Source: Norana najaformis (lineage: Eukaryota > Annelida > Clitellata > Crassiclitellata > Hormogastridae). From it: DNA of 64,000 bases. The notes under the pieces were generated by a model. It was not told where the DNA came from. It saw only the letters and a list, made by a program, of their open reading frames with translations, and did no database searches. Of this stretch, positions 10,986 through 24,200 are shown one piece after another. Position 1 is the first letter of the stretch. The number at the start of each line of letters is the position of its first letter. The position numbers and the translations under genes are program-made. The stretch covers positions 45,072,476-45,136,475 of the forward strand of contig OZ029913.1 in assembly GCA_964023275.1 (NCBI GenBank). The letters are read 5' to 3'.

Positions 10986-11424
10986 GTAACTTATAAGGTA
11001 AGGTAAGGTGTACTGATAGTCCAAGGGCTGAAGTATATTTCAGCTAAGTGCAAACTGTGTTGCAACTGAACATATTTGACATATGTTTATCTGGAGTTCA
11101 GTTCACTCAATTGAAGTGTGGCCATGTAGAAGCATTAATTACACAGATGAACAGACATAAGCCTAATTTAAGGTGGATTTTAAGAACATTTACAGTGTAA
11201 GAACATTAGTCATGTCAGCGTGTTGACAATATGGTTTTGGTGGGCATTTGCAACTGTTTCTATGCACTTTATCATGGGTAATGTCGGCAAATCGCATCAG
11301 ATATTGCATCTGTATGTATAAAACTTACTTAGAAAACAATTTTCTTTCAGAAAAGCTAATATGTAAATAATAATTAAACTGGATGGTTGTGCCTTGCATT
11401 ACAAAGAAGACTGTGATAAAATTG

Positions 11425-11722
11425 TTTATTTTTTTGTTAGTTTAACAGCCCCCAATAGTCTGGGCTGAATATTGAAATGTTATCAATTAGATAAAAATCA
11501 TGTGATTTTGTAAGCTTTTGTAAAGCAAGTTATGTAGTATTTTGGCTATTGTCTGTTGTTGTGCAGTTTTAAAATTAAACGTTGCAACTGTATCACTGGT
11601 AAGTCAAGCAAGTCACACAAAAACGATTATTACGTGCTTTTGTTTAATACACAGAGGGTGACTAGGCAATATGTCAAGTGATGCAGTGACTGATTCATAA
11701 ACTACGAGAAAAATGCTTTATT
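11425..11722 (-). promoter_or_regulatory. Candidate SORBS poly(A) signals
   Basis: On the minus strand AATAAA occurs at 11717-11722 and 11425-11430, 0.37 and 0.66 kb after the SORBS stop. Either would end the transcript before the convergent PKD1 3' UTR. Confidence 0.45.
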
Positions 11723-12092
11723 GTTGGTGGTCTATAAATTTTCAAGTGATACATGATTATCGTGATTCTTCCACTGATCCTCAGGAGCCATGCTTCTGAA
11801 TTATTCACAATTGATACGTTCCGTTATGACCAGCGATTAACAAGGTCCTAGAGCTGATGGATGCATCACTGCTTATTACCAGGAAAATCTTACTCTGCAG
11901 ATTATGTGGCTCAAAAACGAATCGTCATTCACGTGATTCACTGGGATTCAAACTCTGGATGCAGAGGCGAAACGAAAACAGCTGCAGTCTGCCATCGCAC
12001 CATATGTAATTCAACAAGGATTTTAAAAAATTCTCCTGGTAATTCATGACTTTTCTGATAACTTAATACACAAGAATGGTGAAATTCTAAAG

Positions 12093-12291
12093 TCATAGAG
12101 TGGAGGGATCCATGTGGTGCAAGCGTAGTCTTTGCACGTAGTTGCCCGGAAATGTTCCATAAGTATTTGTCCTCTGCGAGATTCCAACACACCATCCATC
12201 GTCGAATGTTTCCGTAACGTAAACGATGTCTCCAGGCGAGAGCTCCAGCTCATCTTCATCACGAGGTCTGTATGCAAAGATGGCTTGGCAG
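12093..12291 (-). CDS. SORBS last exon: SH3-C and stop
   Basis: Encodes [38 protein letters not shown] and GNYVQRL, the strongly conserved third SH3 of SORBS proteins, then ten residues and TGA. Acceptor TGTTCTTCAG. Confidence 0.96.
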
Positions 12292-15200
12292 CTGAAGAAC
12301 AACAAACTAAATTAATAAGGAAAGGAAAAACAGAAATATATGTCTTTGTAATGGTTAGTGTCCATGATAATTAAAATTCTCCCTCACTCTTCCTTCCCCT
12401 CTCTCCCAGGATGAATTCTTACAAGTACTGCTCCAACCATCATGTGATACCTTGTCACTCTGCCTAGGGCCTACAACTATGCAGTTCGGAGCACACTTTT
12501 GCATAACCAATAATTTCCGACTGCATTCATATCTCACTGAAATCTTTCAATTTCCAACTGTGTTCATGTTACACTTTCATTTGCCTATTTATTCATATTT
12601 TACAGAAATATCCAGACTCATATTTCACTGAAAACTCTTCAACTGTCAATTGTATTTATATTAAAATGAAGCCTGTATAGAAATTCAAGTGAATAAATAA
12701 TTTATTTAGTCAGGACTGTGCAGCAGTTCTCAGATTTTAAATTAATCTGCTTTATTCATAATAATTTTTCGATATGTATCATGATAACCATTAAGAACTA
12801 GCTTTCGTTAACTGGAATCTGCCAAACTGTCGGGACATTGTACAGAAAATTTCAAGTAACTCCATACTGATTAGCTAGTAAGCTAGTAAATAGATATATA
12901 TTAATGCTACCTAAGAAGAATTGTATCAAAATAATGTTCAAACAGTATTCTTGTAAATTAAACCAACAGCATTGCTGGCACTGCTGAGTAAGACACAAAA
13001 AGCGAATTGCAAGCTTATTCAAAAAATCACTAACAGTATGGTATGAGAGTGTACAAAATGACCCAAGTCAAGGTTAATAGGCTAAGATTGCTCAGCATTT
13101 TGTATAAATAAATATTAAGGATTCTAGTAAATATGCTCAGAAAGAGCTTTGAAATACCTTCAATTTGGTATAAATATTATCAATGTAGTGAAAAGTTGTA
13201 AAAACAATGAGGATTTTAGGTTTTTGCATATTGTAGATTGTATTACGTCCGATAATTTAGCTATTGCTTGTGTAATTAATTTGCATGGAACACTGGGGAA
13301 CTGTTGGATGTAATTAACGAGAGGCGGACAGGACGCCCGTAGTTGACAGGTAGAAGTAAACGAGAGAGAGAGAGTGAGAGAATGAGAGAGAGAGAGAGAG
13401 AGAGAGAGGCGGAGCAGAGGGATGCTGATCGGATGGCGAAAGGGAGAAGTTGGGTGATTGACAGATGAAGGGGAAAGTTAAGGAAGGGTGCGAAGCGAAG
13501 AAGGCGATTCGCTAAACAACGGTCGAAAGAGGCGTTAGGTTCCGGAGAACAGAAGAAAGATAATAAACCTGTATCTCTTAAACGGACCTCGCTAGACTAA
13601 CAGGCCGATGCGAATCATAGACTCTGAGTTTGCTGAATTTGTTGTAAATAAGGTGTAAATACGTGTAATATACGTGTGAAAGAAAGAATCGGTGTTGCGT
13701 CTCTGTACGGTCGGACTGATCCATTCACGAACCCGCGTGCTGTTAAAGGCCTAAAGTCCCCGAAGATAAAGCCATATCAATAGCACCGCTCGCCACCATA
13801 TCCTGAAAGGAGACTTGTGTTCGCCAGCAATCCATCGCATCGCAGGACCCACAAGCAAACACATCTTTCAGTACAATCATGATAAGTGCTACAGAAGCTA
13901 ATATGCAACAGTTTGATCTACACATATGATGTAGAGCAAACATAACAGGCAGTAGAAACAAAATGTCAGAACTCACAGCACATACGGCAAGATATCACTG
14001 CTGTCAACATGACTTTTGGCACCGTATCTGTATTCTGGAACGTAGAAATATGTGCCTATCGACTCTGGTGCCCCTGAACTTTGACTCTCCACAAACTTCA
14101 GTTCTTGAAAATCAAGGACGTCTTCTGAAGCATCTGCTTGGCAATGACGCAACTCGGACTTGGGCTCCTCAGCAAACTGGTGTGTTTTTGATTCATGGGG
14201 CACCACATCCATGCCGCTGAGAGAGTTGCTCCGTCTTCGGAACAGTCTGCCTGGTTCAGGACGATGCTTGGGGGAGCTACGGTAGATGTCCAGATCCACC
14301 GCCAAGTGATGTGAATCTGCCTTTGACAGAGACCGTGATGTGTTCCAATCTGGAGAGCGGAGAGGGTGTGACTGACAACTTTCTGAAGCCGACAACATGT
14401 GCGGATCCAGTCCACTTGAAAGACCGGAACTCGTGGAGGACATCGTTCCTGGCGAATCTGAAATTGAACGTTAAGTCCTTGCTTGGTAGACATCGAAATG
14501 GAAATTTCTACAGAGCTGATTAAGTGGCCTACTTTGAAAATTCTAAGATAATCCAATGTATGTAAAGACTTTTATAGCACTCTTATAACAATACACAGAG
14601 CATCAGTCCAAGTGAAACGTCCATAGTCAGATTCAGTCAAGATACAAAAAGTTATAAATAGACTCCAACCGCACAATGGAAATTATGATATTAAAATGGT
14701 CTGCAGAGAAAGTGCATTAAAATTTTATTATTTTTATACATACTTTCAGAATTTGACTGCATGCAATATTGTGCATATTACCTATCAAAACTGAAGTCAG
14801 AATTGCCTGACAGATGTCACAATGAAAAAAAGCTTTGACTGCTCATTTTACAATGATGCTATAGCCATAAAAGTTAATTATAGTACTAGTACTACTACTA
14901 CTACAACTACAATTACTTCTACTACTACAATTACTACTACTACTGCTAATACTACTACTAATAATAATAATAACAACAATAATAATCACAACATTAATAA
15001 TCACCAATAATAAATATAATGATTAGACTACAAATAAATTCACATTTACCATGCTGTGGGCTGTCAGTATATGAAGTTGAGGTTGTTAGCGGCAGGGTCA
15101 GTGGCACGTAGAGACGATTGTGAAGTGTTTCCATGTAAGACTTGGGAACAAGACCACATCTGTTGTCAAGCGATGCCTCGTACCAGTTGTTGTCAACCAC

Positions 15201-18200
15201 TTGGATCAGCCTGAGGACATCACCCTACAGCACATCAATCGCCTAGATCAAGTAGAAGTTCAATCAACTGCTCAACGGTTGGTACCAGACAGCAGTGGCA
15301 CAGACTGACTGACATGCGACTACTAAAATCCTACTAGTCATTTTCAATTTTAATGTTTAATGCATTCCTTAAATTTTAATTCCTAAGTATTCAGAGCATA
15401 AATTTTTCACCAAAAAATTTCAGAGGTGAGGATTAGTATCCATTATAATATATACCTGGTAATTAACCAGTTACATTAATTATATAACATCACTACATGT
15501 TACATCAAGAACATGGTACATGTAACCTAAAAACCTAAGACAGATAGAATTTAACCACGAAGATTGTGTGTAAATTGCAGAAAATATTACACAAAAGCTG
15601 CAACAGGCTGGAGCTCAGCCTATTCACTGGCACTTAATCAGATCAAATCTGCAACAGCCAAGTTGTAGGGTGAGCTTCAGCGCCAGTTCAGAAATTGTAG
15701 ACGTCCAGATAAGAAATGCTGTTGCAATGCTCATGCAGAGACTGCTTACTGCTTTTTATTAATTCTTTAAATCCAACTAAAATATTTATTTTTATATAAT
15801 CTAGAAATTTCTAGTGTCGTTATAACAATGCATAGACACCATCAGTAAATGAACTCTCACTTCTGTTTCTATGTTAAATTGGTAAGAATGTCAAAAATCT
15901 GCTGTCAGTCTGGTCAAAACCCAGTCTGAATTTTAAAAGAAATCACCTGATGACACCTTAATGACACATTACTCATTTATGGTGTTGAAGGTGTTTAAAG
16001 ACCAGAGTCAGGATAAAACCGGTCAGATTTGAATTCTGGATCATAAATGAAACACTTTAAGAAGAAGGGCAAGAGGAAGGGAGGGAGTGACACTGGAAGA
16101 TGAGCTAACTGAGAGTATGCTGTTGTAGAATTTGAGCAAAGAAATTACTATGAACCCGCAATCATTAGAGCACAGACCAACTCAGTCAGCTTACAGCAAG
16201 TGCATAAGAAAAGTCTTTCTGGAACAGTCTTCTCCTGGAAATCCAAACTGTTCCAGCTGATGCACAAGAAACATTTTCAGCTAAACTTAACTTTTTGAGA
16301 ACTGTCAAACAGCCACGTTCCAGTGCTTCTCAGAGGTGAAAATGCACTTCATAAATATTCAGATATATACAAAAGACATATTTTTCAAAATTAAACAAGT
16401 ATGTAGCATCAAATACAAAATATTCCAATTTAAATTGATTTCACTCAAGACACCAAATTTCCCATACCTTCTGGAATGACAGTTCGACCGGATATTCGGC
16501 TTCAAAGTCAAATTTAGCAATGGCCAAATTCTCTCTGTCTCTAAAACTTTGTTCTCGACAAATCTCCAACACCTGAAGTGAATAACATGTAATAATTGAA
16601 TTAGATTATAAATTAAAAAGTGCAAAATGCGTCCTTTACCAACATCAATCCTCACTGAGCTCTGAAGGATCTTTTGTCTGAAGTTGGCCACAGGAAGATT
16701 AGAAGGTGAGGGAGAAAACAGCCACCCATTTTCGTGCCCCTAGGGTGATAACCCCCTGGCCAATAAGCCCCAGGAAAATAACCCCAGTCTAAAAACTCCT
16801 GCCTATAACCCCCAAATGTAACAAATACGCAAATGAAAACAATACTTAACACGTTGTTATTTCTTGTAAATATAATTTGTTGCTAAATTGCAGTAAACAG
16901 CAGTTTACGTAACCGAGTTAATACACAATGTGTGCAATCCCATCCAGAGAACAGGTAAAATCTTGGTTGTTGTCGTTGGCAATAATTTGCAGCATTCTGG
17001 CATTTTTTTCAGCATGCTGTTTCCTTGGTGGCCTCGGAGCGTGTCCTTCCAGTAGCTGGTTGCATCTAACTTGCTACAATGTCTATTCCTTTTGCACATG
17101 GTTCAACTGCTAAAATTCGGATGGTACAGTAGCTACTGATGCCTGCTTGAAAGCAACGATGCCATCCTTCAACTGAATTTTTTGTTCCTGGCAGTTCATC
17201 TCAGCTTATGTCGAATACATTCCACATCTGCAAATTGAATAATGGTGGTTGGTGCGCACTGCACATTGGTCTTCCAGCGTAAGTGTTCTTGAAGTAATCC
17301 AGAACAGACACAGCAGCAGTTGAAACTTGTGCTTGCAGTATTTCAAAAGTGTCAGTGACAGACTCCACAGAGTCGAAGGCAAGTGCGGCAATCATTTGAG
17401 GTCCTAAGTATAGTTTGGCAACATGCTCATACTGTAACTGCAGACCATGACATCTGCGTATACATGGCTGGCTGTTTGGTGGCCATCAGGCAGTAGACAT
17501 GGAAATTCCATCTGGAGTCAATGCGTGGACTGAGTGCAGTTGCTTGACAAAAGAGGTGCCGTTCCAAAGGTCCCATCCATAAAGCAGTTTGGGAAGATAA
17601 GCAATTGCAGGTTTGCAGCCATCCCAAAGATTAACATCCGATTTGATCTGGATCCATAATCCACCAAAAGAAAAGTGTTTCCATCGAGGGTTGTCTTGTA
17701 TTTACTCATTTTTCACTAAGTCTCTTTTGGTATACACTTATTAATTTCCCACAGTAGAATAATCTTGCTTCATGCTTTATGAGCAATTTCATCAGTACTT
17801 CCTTTGATCTGTTCTAATATTTTAAATACATGCATGCTTTATATAGATACAGATGAATTTTAGGGGTTATTGGCCCGGTATTTTAAACTAGGGGGTTATT
17901 TTACTAAGGAGTTATTGCCCAAGGAGTTATTGCTAGTTATTGGGGTTACTGGGTGAGGGTTTTACCGTAGGGGTTATTGGGCAGGGGGTTATTGTCCATG
18001 GGTTATTGGCCAGACACCCATCTTCATATGCTAAAACTGTGGAAACAAAGTCGCTACCACTTCACCCCAATGGGGTTAGTTTAAAGGAACTGAACCACTT
18101 TGACTTCTCTTACCTCTTACCAGCCACAGAGGATGACTTCTGATCCCAGCTTTTGAACACAATTAAAACTGGTCACTTCACAAACCATGCAACACAGTGG

Positions 18201-21200
18201 TCTAATCAATATCATGCTTGGTCTGTACTCCAACGATTGTGGGTTTGAGCCTGCTTAGCAGATTCTTTATAACGACCCTCATTCAAACTTGTCTCTGTCA
18301 GCAAGTACTAGAATTTTATACCAGCGTAAGCTGGAAAGTAAACGGCAGGTCCTGTTATGCACTGGCCCATGTCCAGGACCAGGCAAATCATTGTTGCCAG
18401 CTGCCAGAAAGCAGGAAATGAGAGCCTCCACGACATTCCACTATGGGAGTTTTACTTCTTTATTTTGTCAGTAGAATGAAAGTGCTTCACCTCAACATAG
18501 CTGACTGGAAATATGCCAACAGATCCATGACGCTGGCCTTCAAACCAGTTCTTGTCTATCTGCCTCAAAATGTAAACAGCGTCTCCCTTATTCAGCGACA
18601 ACTCTCTTCAAAACAAACAACAAAGAATAATAAATGCATTATCTCTCTCGTGTTTCTGGATACTCAAGAGAAGCATGCTATCTTAGTCAAAGTCTCACAA
18701 TTGTATATACGTATGTATGTATGTATGTATGTATGTATGTATGTATGTATGTATGTATGTATGCATCTAAACACCTCATAAAATGGAAGTCAACATTAGC
18801 CTACATTAAAACAGCAACAAAACTTCTTGTGTTGACAATAAAATAAAGTTCTGTGGCATCTCGGACTTAGTCTCATCTTAGAGTCCCCCTAGGTCTCAGT
18901 CTCATCTCAGAGATCAAAGATCTCGGTCTCGCCTCAGACTGTTAGGTGAACATCTTGGTCTCACCTCAGTCTCAGGGCGGGACATCTTGGCTCCGTCTCG
19001 GCTTCAGCCCCAAGGGTCTCGTGGGCATCCCTGACCTTGGTAAAAATAATATTTATAGTCTGCTGTTTTGAGCAACTGCACCACTGTCCCAGATACCCAC
19101 TTCAAGTAAACGCTGGTGGCACACCAAGATATTATTCCAGCTGTCCTAGGTCCTCTTCCAGTAAAAATCCTCTACTGCCGATAAGGATAAGTTGTCATTG
19201 TGGGTCACCAGCAGAAACCCCGTAGATCAGGCTAGGCTGGCTGCTGTCTGCTTTCCTCACTCTGGAGATTGGCAAAGTGCTCTCCCAATCCCTTACTGCA
19301 GCCTGTGTTTAGATAACGAGGCAATGTGGATGGCATTGGGTCTTTGTTTATGCTTTGATGTCTGCCACCCTCAATAATGTTAATGCAGAGATGCTGTTGG
19401 CCCAGATGATCAACATGGGCTAGTCCGTAAACTTTCCAAGGGATGTTCCACTCGCCATCACGCGATAAATGATATCATATGGTGCTCCCTCCAGAGCACA
19501 GATGTCCCAAACACGAAGGAGCCAACTGGTCCTCTGTCAACCAATGACAAGCGGCTCACTGGTGCTACACTTGTTCCTTGGACTGCTGATAATATGTGGC
19601 CTGAGATACTACGGTTGTCCATACTTCTGCCACTTTATTCCCAACTGCTGCATATGATTTCAGCAGGTTCTGCAGCTGAACAGACATCAGTTCATAAGTC
19701 TGCCAATATGTCTGCTGTGTGCAACCTTCATGTTTGTTCCCACTGCCTTAGGAAACCGTTGGCCCTAGAAGTGCTGAGCATGCAGAATTTGTCTCTGAGT
19801 TAGCTCAGTTAGGCATCACATTCTGTCTGTCTCTGGAAATGAATGCAAGACTCGCTTTATTTTCCAACTTCTTTCCAACTGTGTCCAGCGCCATAATGCC
19901 ACCGCATTCAGGGGCATAGTCTCAAATGGCTACAAAAATTGGGATGAGGACCGATTTTTTCATAAATCAATCATTCCCTACTCCTAACCTAATTTTTTAT
20001 TCTTGAGCGATCATTTCTATCTCAGGAAAAAATATTTATAGTAATAATTTTAATAACAATGTAATGTACACATGATTTTATGAAACGCCTTTGTGCATGC
20101 TTATTGTTACGGAAACACAGAGCTATAGGCAGACTGCATGGAGTTCAGATAATAGGCTTAAGAAAAGATTTATCTAAACACTGAGCAGATTATCTCAACT
20201 CATGTGATGTAAAATAACAGCAATTTAATCCGAATATAAGATAGACTTCAACATAATTTGCTGAAATTAAGACAGCTAACATATTCTAACACTAAAATAG
20301 AAGGAACAGGAAAGACGGGAGACGGAATCAAGGTAATTAGAGGAAATAGAAGTGGAACAGTAACTTTGTTGACTTTTATCATTAAAAATGTAGAGATTTA
20401 TCTTTAGAGAATCATTAACTAATATCTGAAGAACAATACTGATTACTCTGCTAAAATGCACAGTCCTAAGAAGTTCTTTCACTTCTGAACTGAGAAAATA
20501 TTTGCTTTTTCTTGCCTAATAAAGTTTCTTTTCATTCTAAGAAACATCACAGTCCTGTCTGTAAGATCAACACCCATTTATTTTCTGTAGTGGCACCAGG
20601 ATCAAAGCTTTTGAACTTTCTACCCACAAATCTTAACATCAGCATCATTCAAAACCCATTATAAATCTTTTGTGTTGTCCTTTTATTAAATGCTTAGTTT
20701 GTATCAGCTGTTGATCAATTAAGCATGCATACATTGTGTATCTGACAGTTTGTACTTTACTAATGCTTAGCATTTGTTCTGTTCTGACTTCTGCTTCTGC
20801 CTCAGCTAATCTTTGTTTTTGATTTGAATAAAATTTTAAAACTTTTAAAACTTGTGCTCTAACAAAATTCTTTGTATAGTCCTGATACAGTGGCCACGTT
20901 GTGCCTAAGATGGGCATTAATCTTTGTCCAAAGAACGTACTCTTCACCTGTTCGTCTGTGCTTTGAATGTGTACAGTGCCCGAGCTTTTACGAGACGTCT
21001 GTCAAATGATGAAGGACTGGTGGGCAATGACACAGGATGCAACATCACATCGTCTATGTCGTAGCGATTCAGGGCCACCGGCGATTTCGCATGTGGTCTG
21101 TCAATTCAAAATTGAGCAGAAATTAAACAAAAACTAAAATGAAGATACTTAACACTCTGGTTTTCTAAATATAATCTAATCCAGTGTTAATCAATACTGG

Positions 21201-24200
21201 TTTTCTCTAAATCTAATCTAATCTTAAGCTGTTACAGCACCACTGTAATAAATAACAAGGCATAATGTGACAGTCACTTCTAAGCATTTGCCAGAGTCAC
21301 AGTGGTGTTGGTCAAGGACAAACTGTGCAAAGAAAAGTAAAAAATGTAACCTCTTTAAATCAAAGTGAGAAAATTGATCCAACAGAAGCAGCTTTTTGCT
21401 CTGAAGCAGACAAAGTGTTAAGCAGGAGGGACAACCTCTTAATGGATATCAAATCACTACTGCTTATTACTTTTTATTATTTCTTTAACTCCAACTAATA
21501 TATGTTGGAAATTTCTAGTGTCATTATAACAATGCATAGACACCATCAGTAAATGAACTCCCACTTCTGTGTCCTATGTTAAGTCGATAAGAATGTCAAA
21601 ACCTGCTGTCAGTCTGGTCAAAACCCAGTTTGAATTTTTAAAGGTATCACCTGATGACACCTTAAAGACACATTACTCATTCAGCATCAACGATACATTA
21701 AAGTTAACTCATCTAATAAAAGTAACATCGGTCAACATATGCATGCATTCAGTAAACAAGTGCAGATGGATAATGACGATGACCATCAGCTCACACAGCA
21801 CAGCTCAGACACTGGTCAGTTCCATTTGGCGTTCCACAGAGCTCAGTACTTGGGCCGCTTCTATATGTCATACACACAGCCAACCCGATGCAGATCATCA
21901 GTTCCTTGGGAGTGCAGGTACATCTGTACACTGATGACATCCAGCTGAATGCTACTTGCTACATGTTGGATGCACTTGCTTGTGTCTTCCCCTCAGGCCA
22001 CTGTAGCGAAAGTACAGAAATGGATGTCTTCCAATCAGCTGTGGCTGATTCTAACCAAGACCCAGTTATGTGGCTAGGCACACACAAGGCACGGTCAAAG
22101 ATTGACGAAAATTTGATAAAGCTGCGATTTCCTGACTGGAAACAGCAGCTCACTGTCCACTATCTGGGTGTGCTTCAGGACAGAGATTCATTGATGGCTG
22201 AACATATGAACTTCCTTTGTCCGACTTTTATCAGTTGTCCATTCCAGTCTCAAGTCAGCTGGGCAAGCATCTGCACTTCAAAACAAAACATTGGTGCCAT
22301 CTCTTTTCGGTGTTGGACCTTTCTTTTGGAACAGTTTGCCATTGCATATACATGTATTTACTGTTATGTTTGACTTTGTGCAGCACACATTCCAAACTGT
22401 CTTAAAACACACTTGTTTAGATTTGTTAGACAGTCATGTATGCAGTGCTTTTAAAATGCCGTATATCAAGTGTCTTGATACATACATGCAGCGTATGTAC
22501 TCAGCGCCAAAAACACAATGCTGAGCAAACTGTCACTCAAGACAAAACTGCAAATATCATGTCTGTAAAACTTTCTTTGGTTGCCTAAGATTGTAAAAGA
22601 CATTCTTACTGAAAATAGTCTGAATGTCTCCGTGCTCTGTTGTTCTCTGCCTCTTCGATCAATCGCTTTCGACGTGCTTCGGCAATAGCACTCTCCTGCA
22701 CAGTATACAGATACTCAGTCACACAACTTCATACACGTAAACTTCTCTATGGCAACTGAACTTGAGCTCCCATCCCAATCATTTATGCGCTTGGTTTGGC
22801 AGGAGGCACCACAAAATTTTCATCCATTACTCCATGTAGCATGATGATCTGTTCATACTGGGTCTCTAACCCAGTGATTTTTGGACCAAGCCCGCTAAGC
22901 AGACTCTCAAGTAACAAACCTCGAGACACACTGCTCACTAACACTTGTCTCATGTCTCAGATTCAGATTTATTGACCTCGCATGCATAACAAGTGCAATA
23001 AATAAATAAACAAGATAAGGGTTTGACTTACTGACACCAAACAAATCCATTAAGCTCTACTGTGGGATCGGAATAGGAAAAGTGGGACTCACTGAGCCCC
23101 CAATAAATAATTCCATGCTAATTTAAAAAACTAATTAATCAAATTTCCATGAAAGATGCACAGTAACACACACGTAAAAAGACAAGAAATATTAGGATTT
23201 TCATGTTGTTCGTTACTTCACAAGGCCACTAAGGTGCCATATAAATTCTGCACTAATACCAAGTTTACCATTAAACAGAGAAAAACATTGGTATTAATTA
23301 GCTTTTATGCAAGGTAAGAGAAGACATTTGAGCCTTTCTTACATTCCACGAAGGATCTTTCAGCTGCAACAGAAATAAAACACCAGCACTCTAAAAACCA
23401 CTTGGCCATTCCTTACAGGCTACAAGGCTTGGTGACCAGACAATAATGCATCAGGACTGAATTGCAGAGATGAAAGGCAACTGTTCCACCAAGATAAAAA
23501 TTCCCACTTTGCCTTGATCAAATCAAAGATCCTGACAGCCACATTTATTGGGCCAACAGCTGGCCCGCATTGTGCCACTGGTGGCAACTGGTGGCAAGCT
23601 AAGGGACCAGTGTGGGTCCACTAAAGTGGCTTTCAGAGGAAGGGTTAAGCATCCCTCTGTCATACTCACCAATTCCCGTTTGCGTGCTGCACTCAATTCG
23701 TCCCTAGCTCGTCTGCTCAGAGTTGAGTTGCAAGACGAAGAGGCAGAGACTGATTGTGCTCTGTCGGCCTCTGGCACTGACAAACTCCAGCTCAGTGTGG
23801 AATCAGCACTCGCATGTGAATTCTGGTTATGTAATGACTGGCTGGGTGATGACTGGTTGTATGAAGAGCGAGGGACGTGCTTAATGTGTAATTTTTGAAC
23901 TCGGTGACAAGTGTGAGCTGTAAAAAAGATATATTTCACACATGTATCACAGTGACACAATACTTACAACATACAAAATGAATCACATTTAAAAAGTAGC
24001 CCTTAAAAACTCAATACAGTGAAGGTGACATTGATCACACTTATTACCAGCTATAGAATTTCACATAAAACCGCTAACTTGACAATCCTTCTTTCCAGTT
24101 TCATAGTTCAGTAAGAAACTATAAACTTCATGCAAAATAAGGCATAAATTGTCTTTCATCTCTGCATCCAAGGTTCAATCCTGACCAGTGAGTGCGCAAG

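Noticed and set aside
14098-14556. 152-codon minus frame over the SORBS linker exon
   Set aside because: Out of phase with the neighbouring exons; the 13977-14457 frame connects both SH3 domains.
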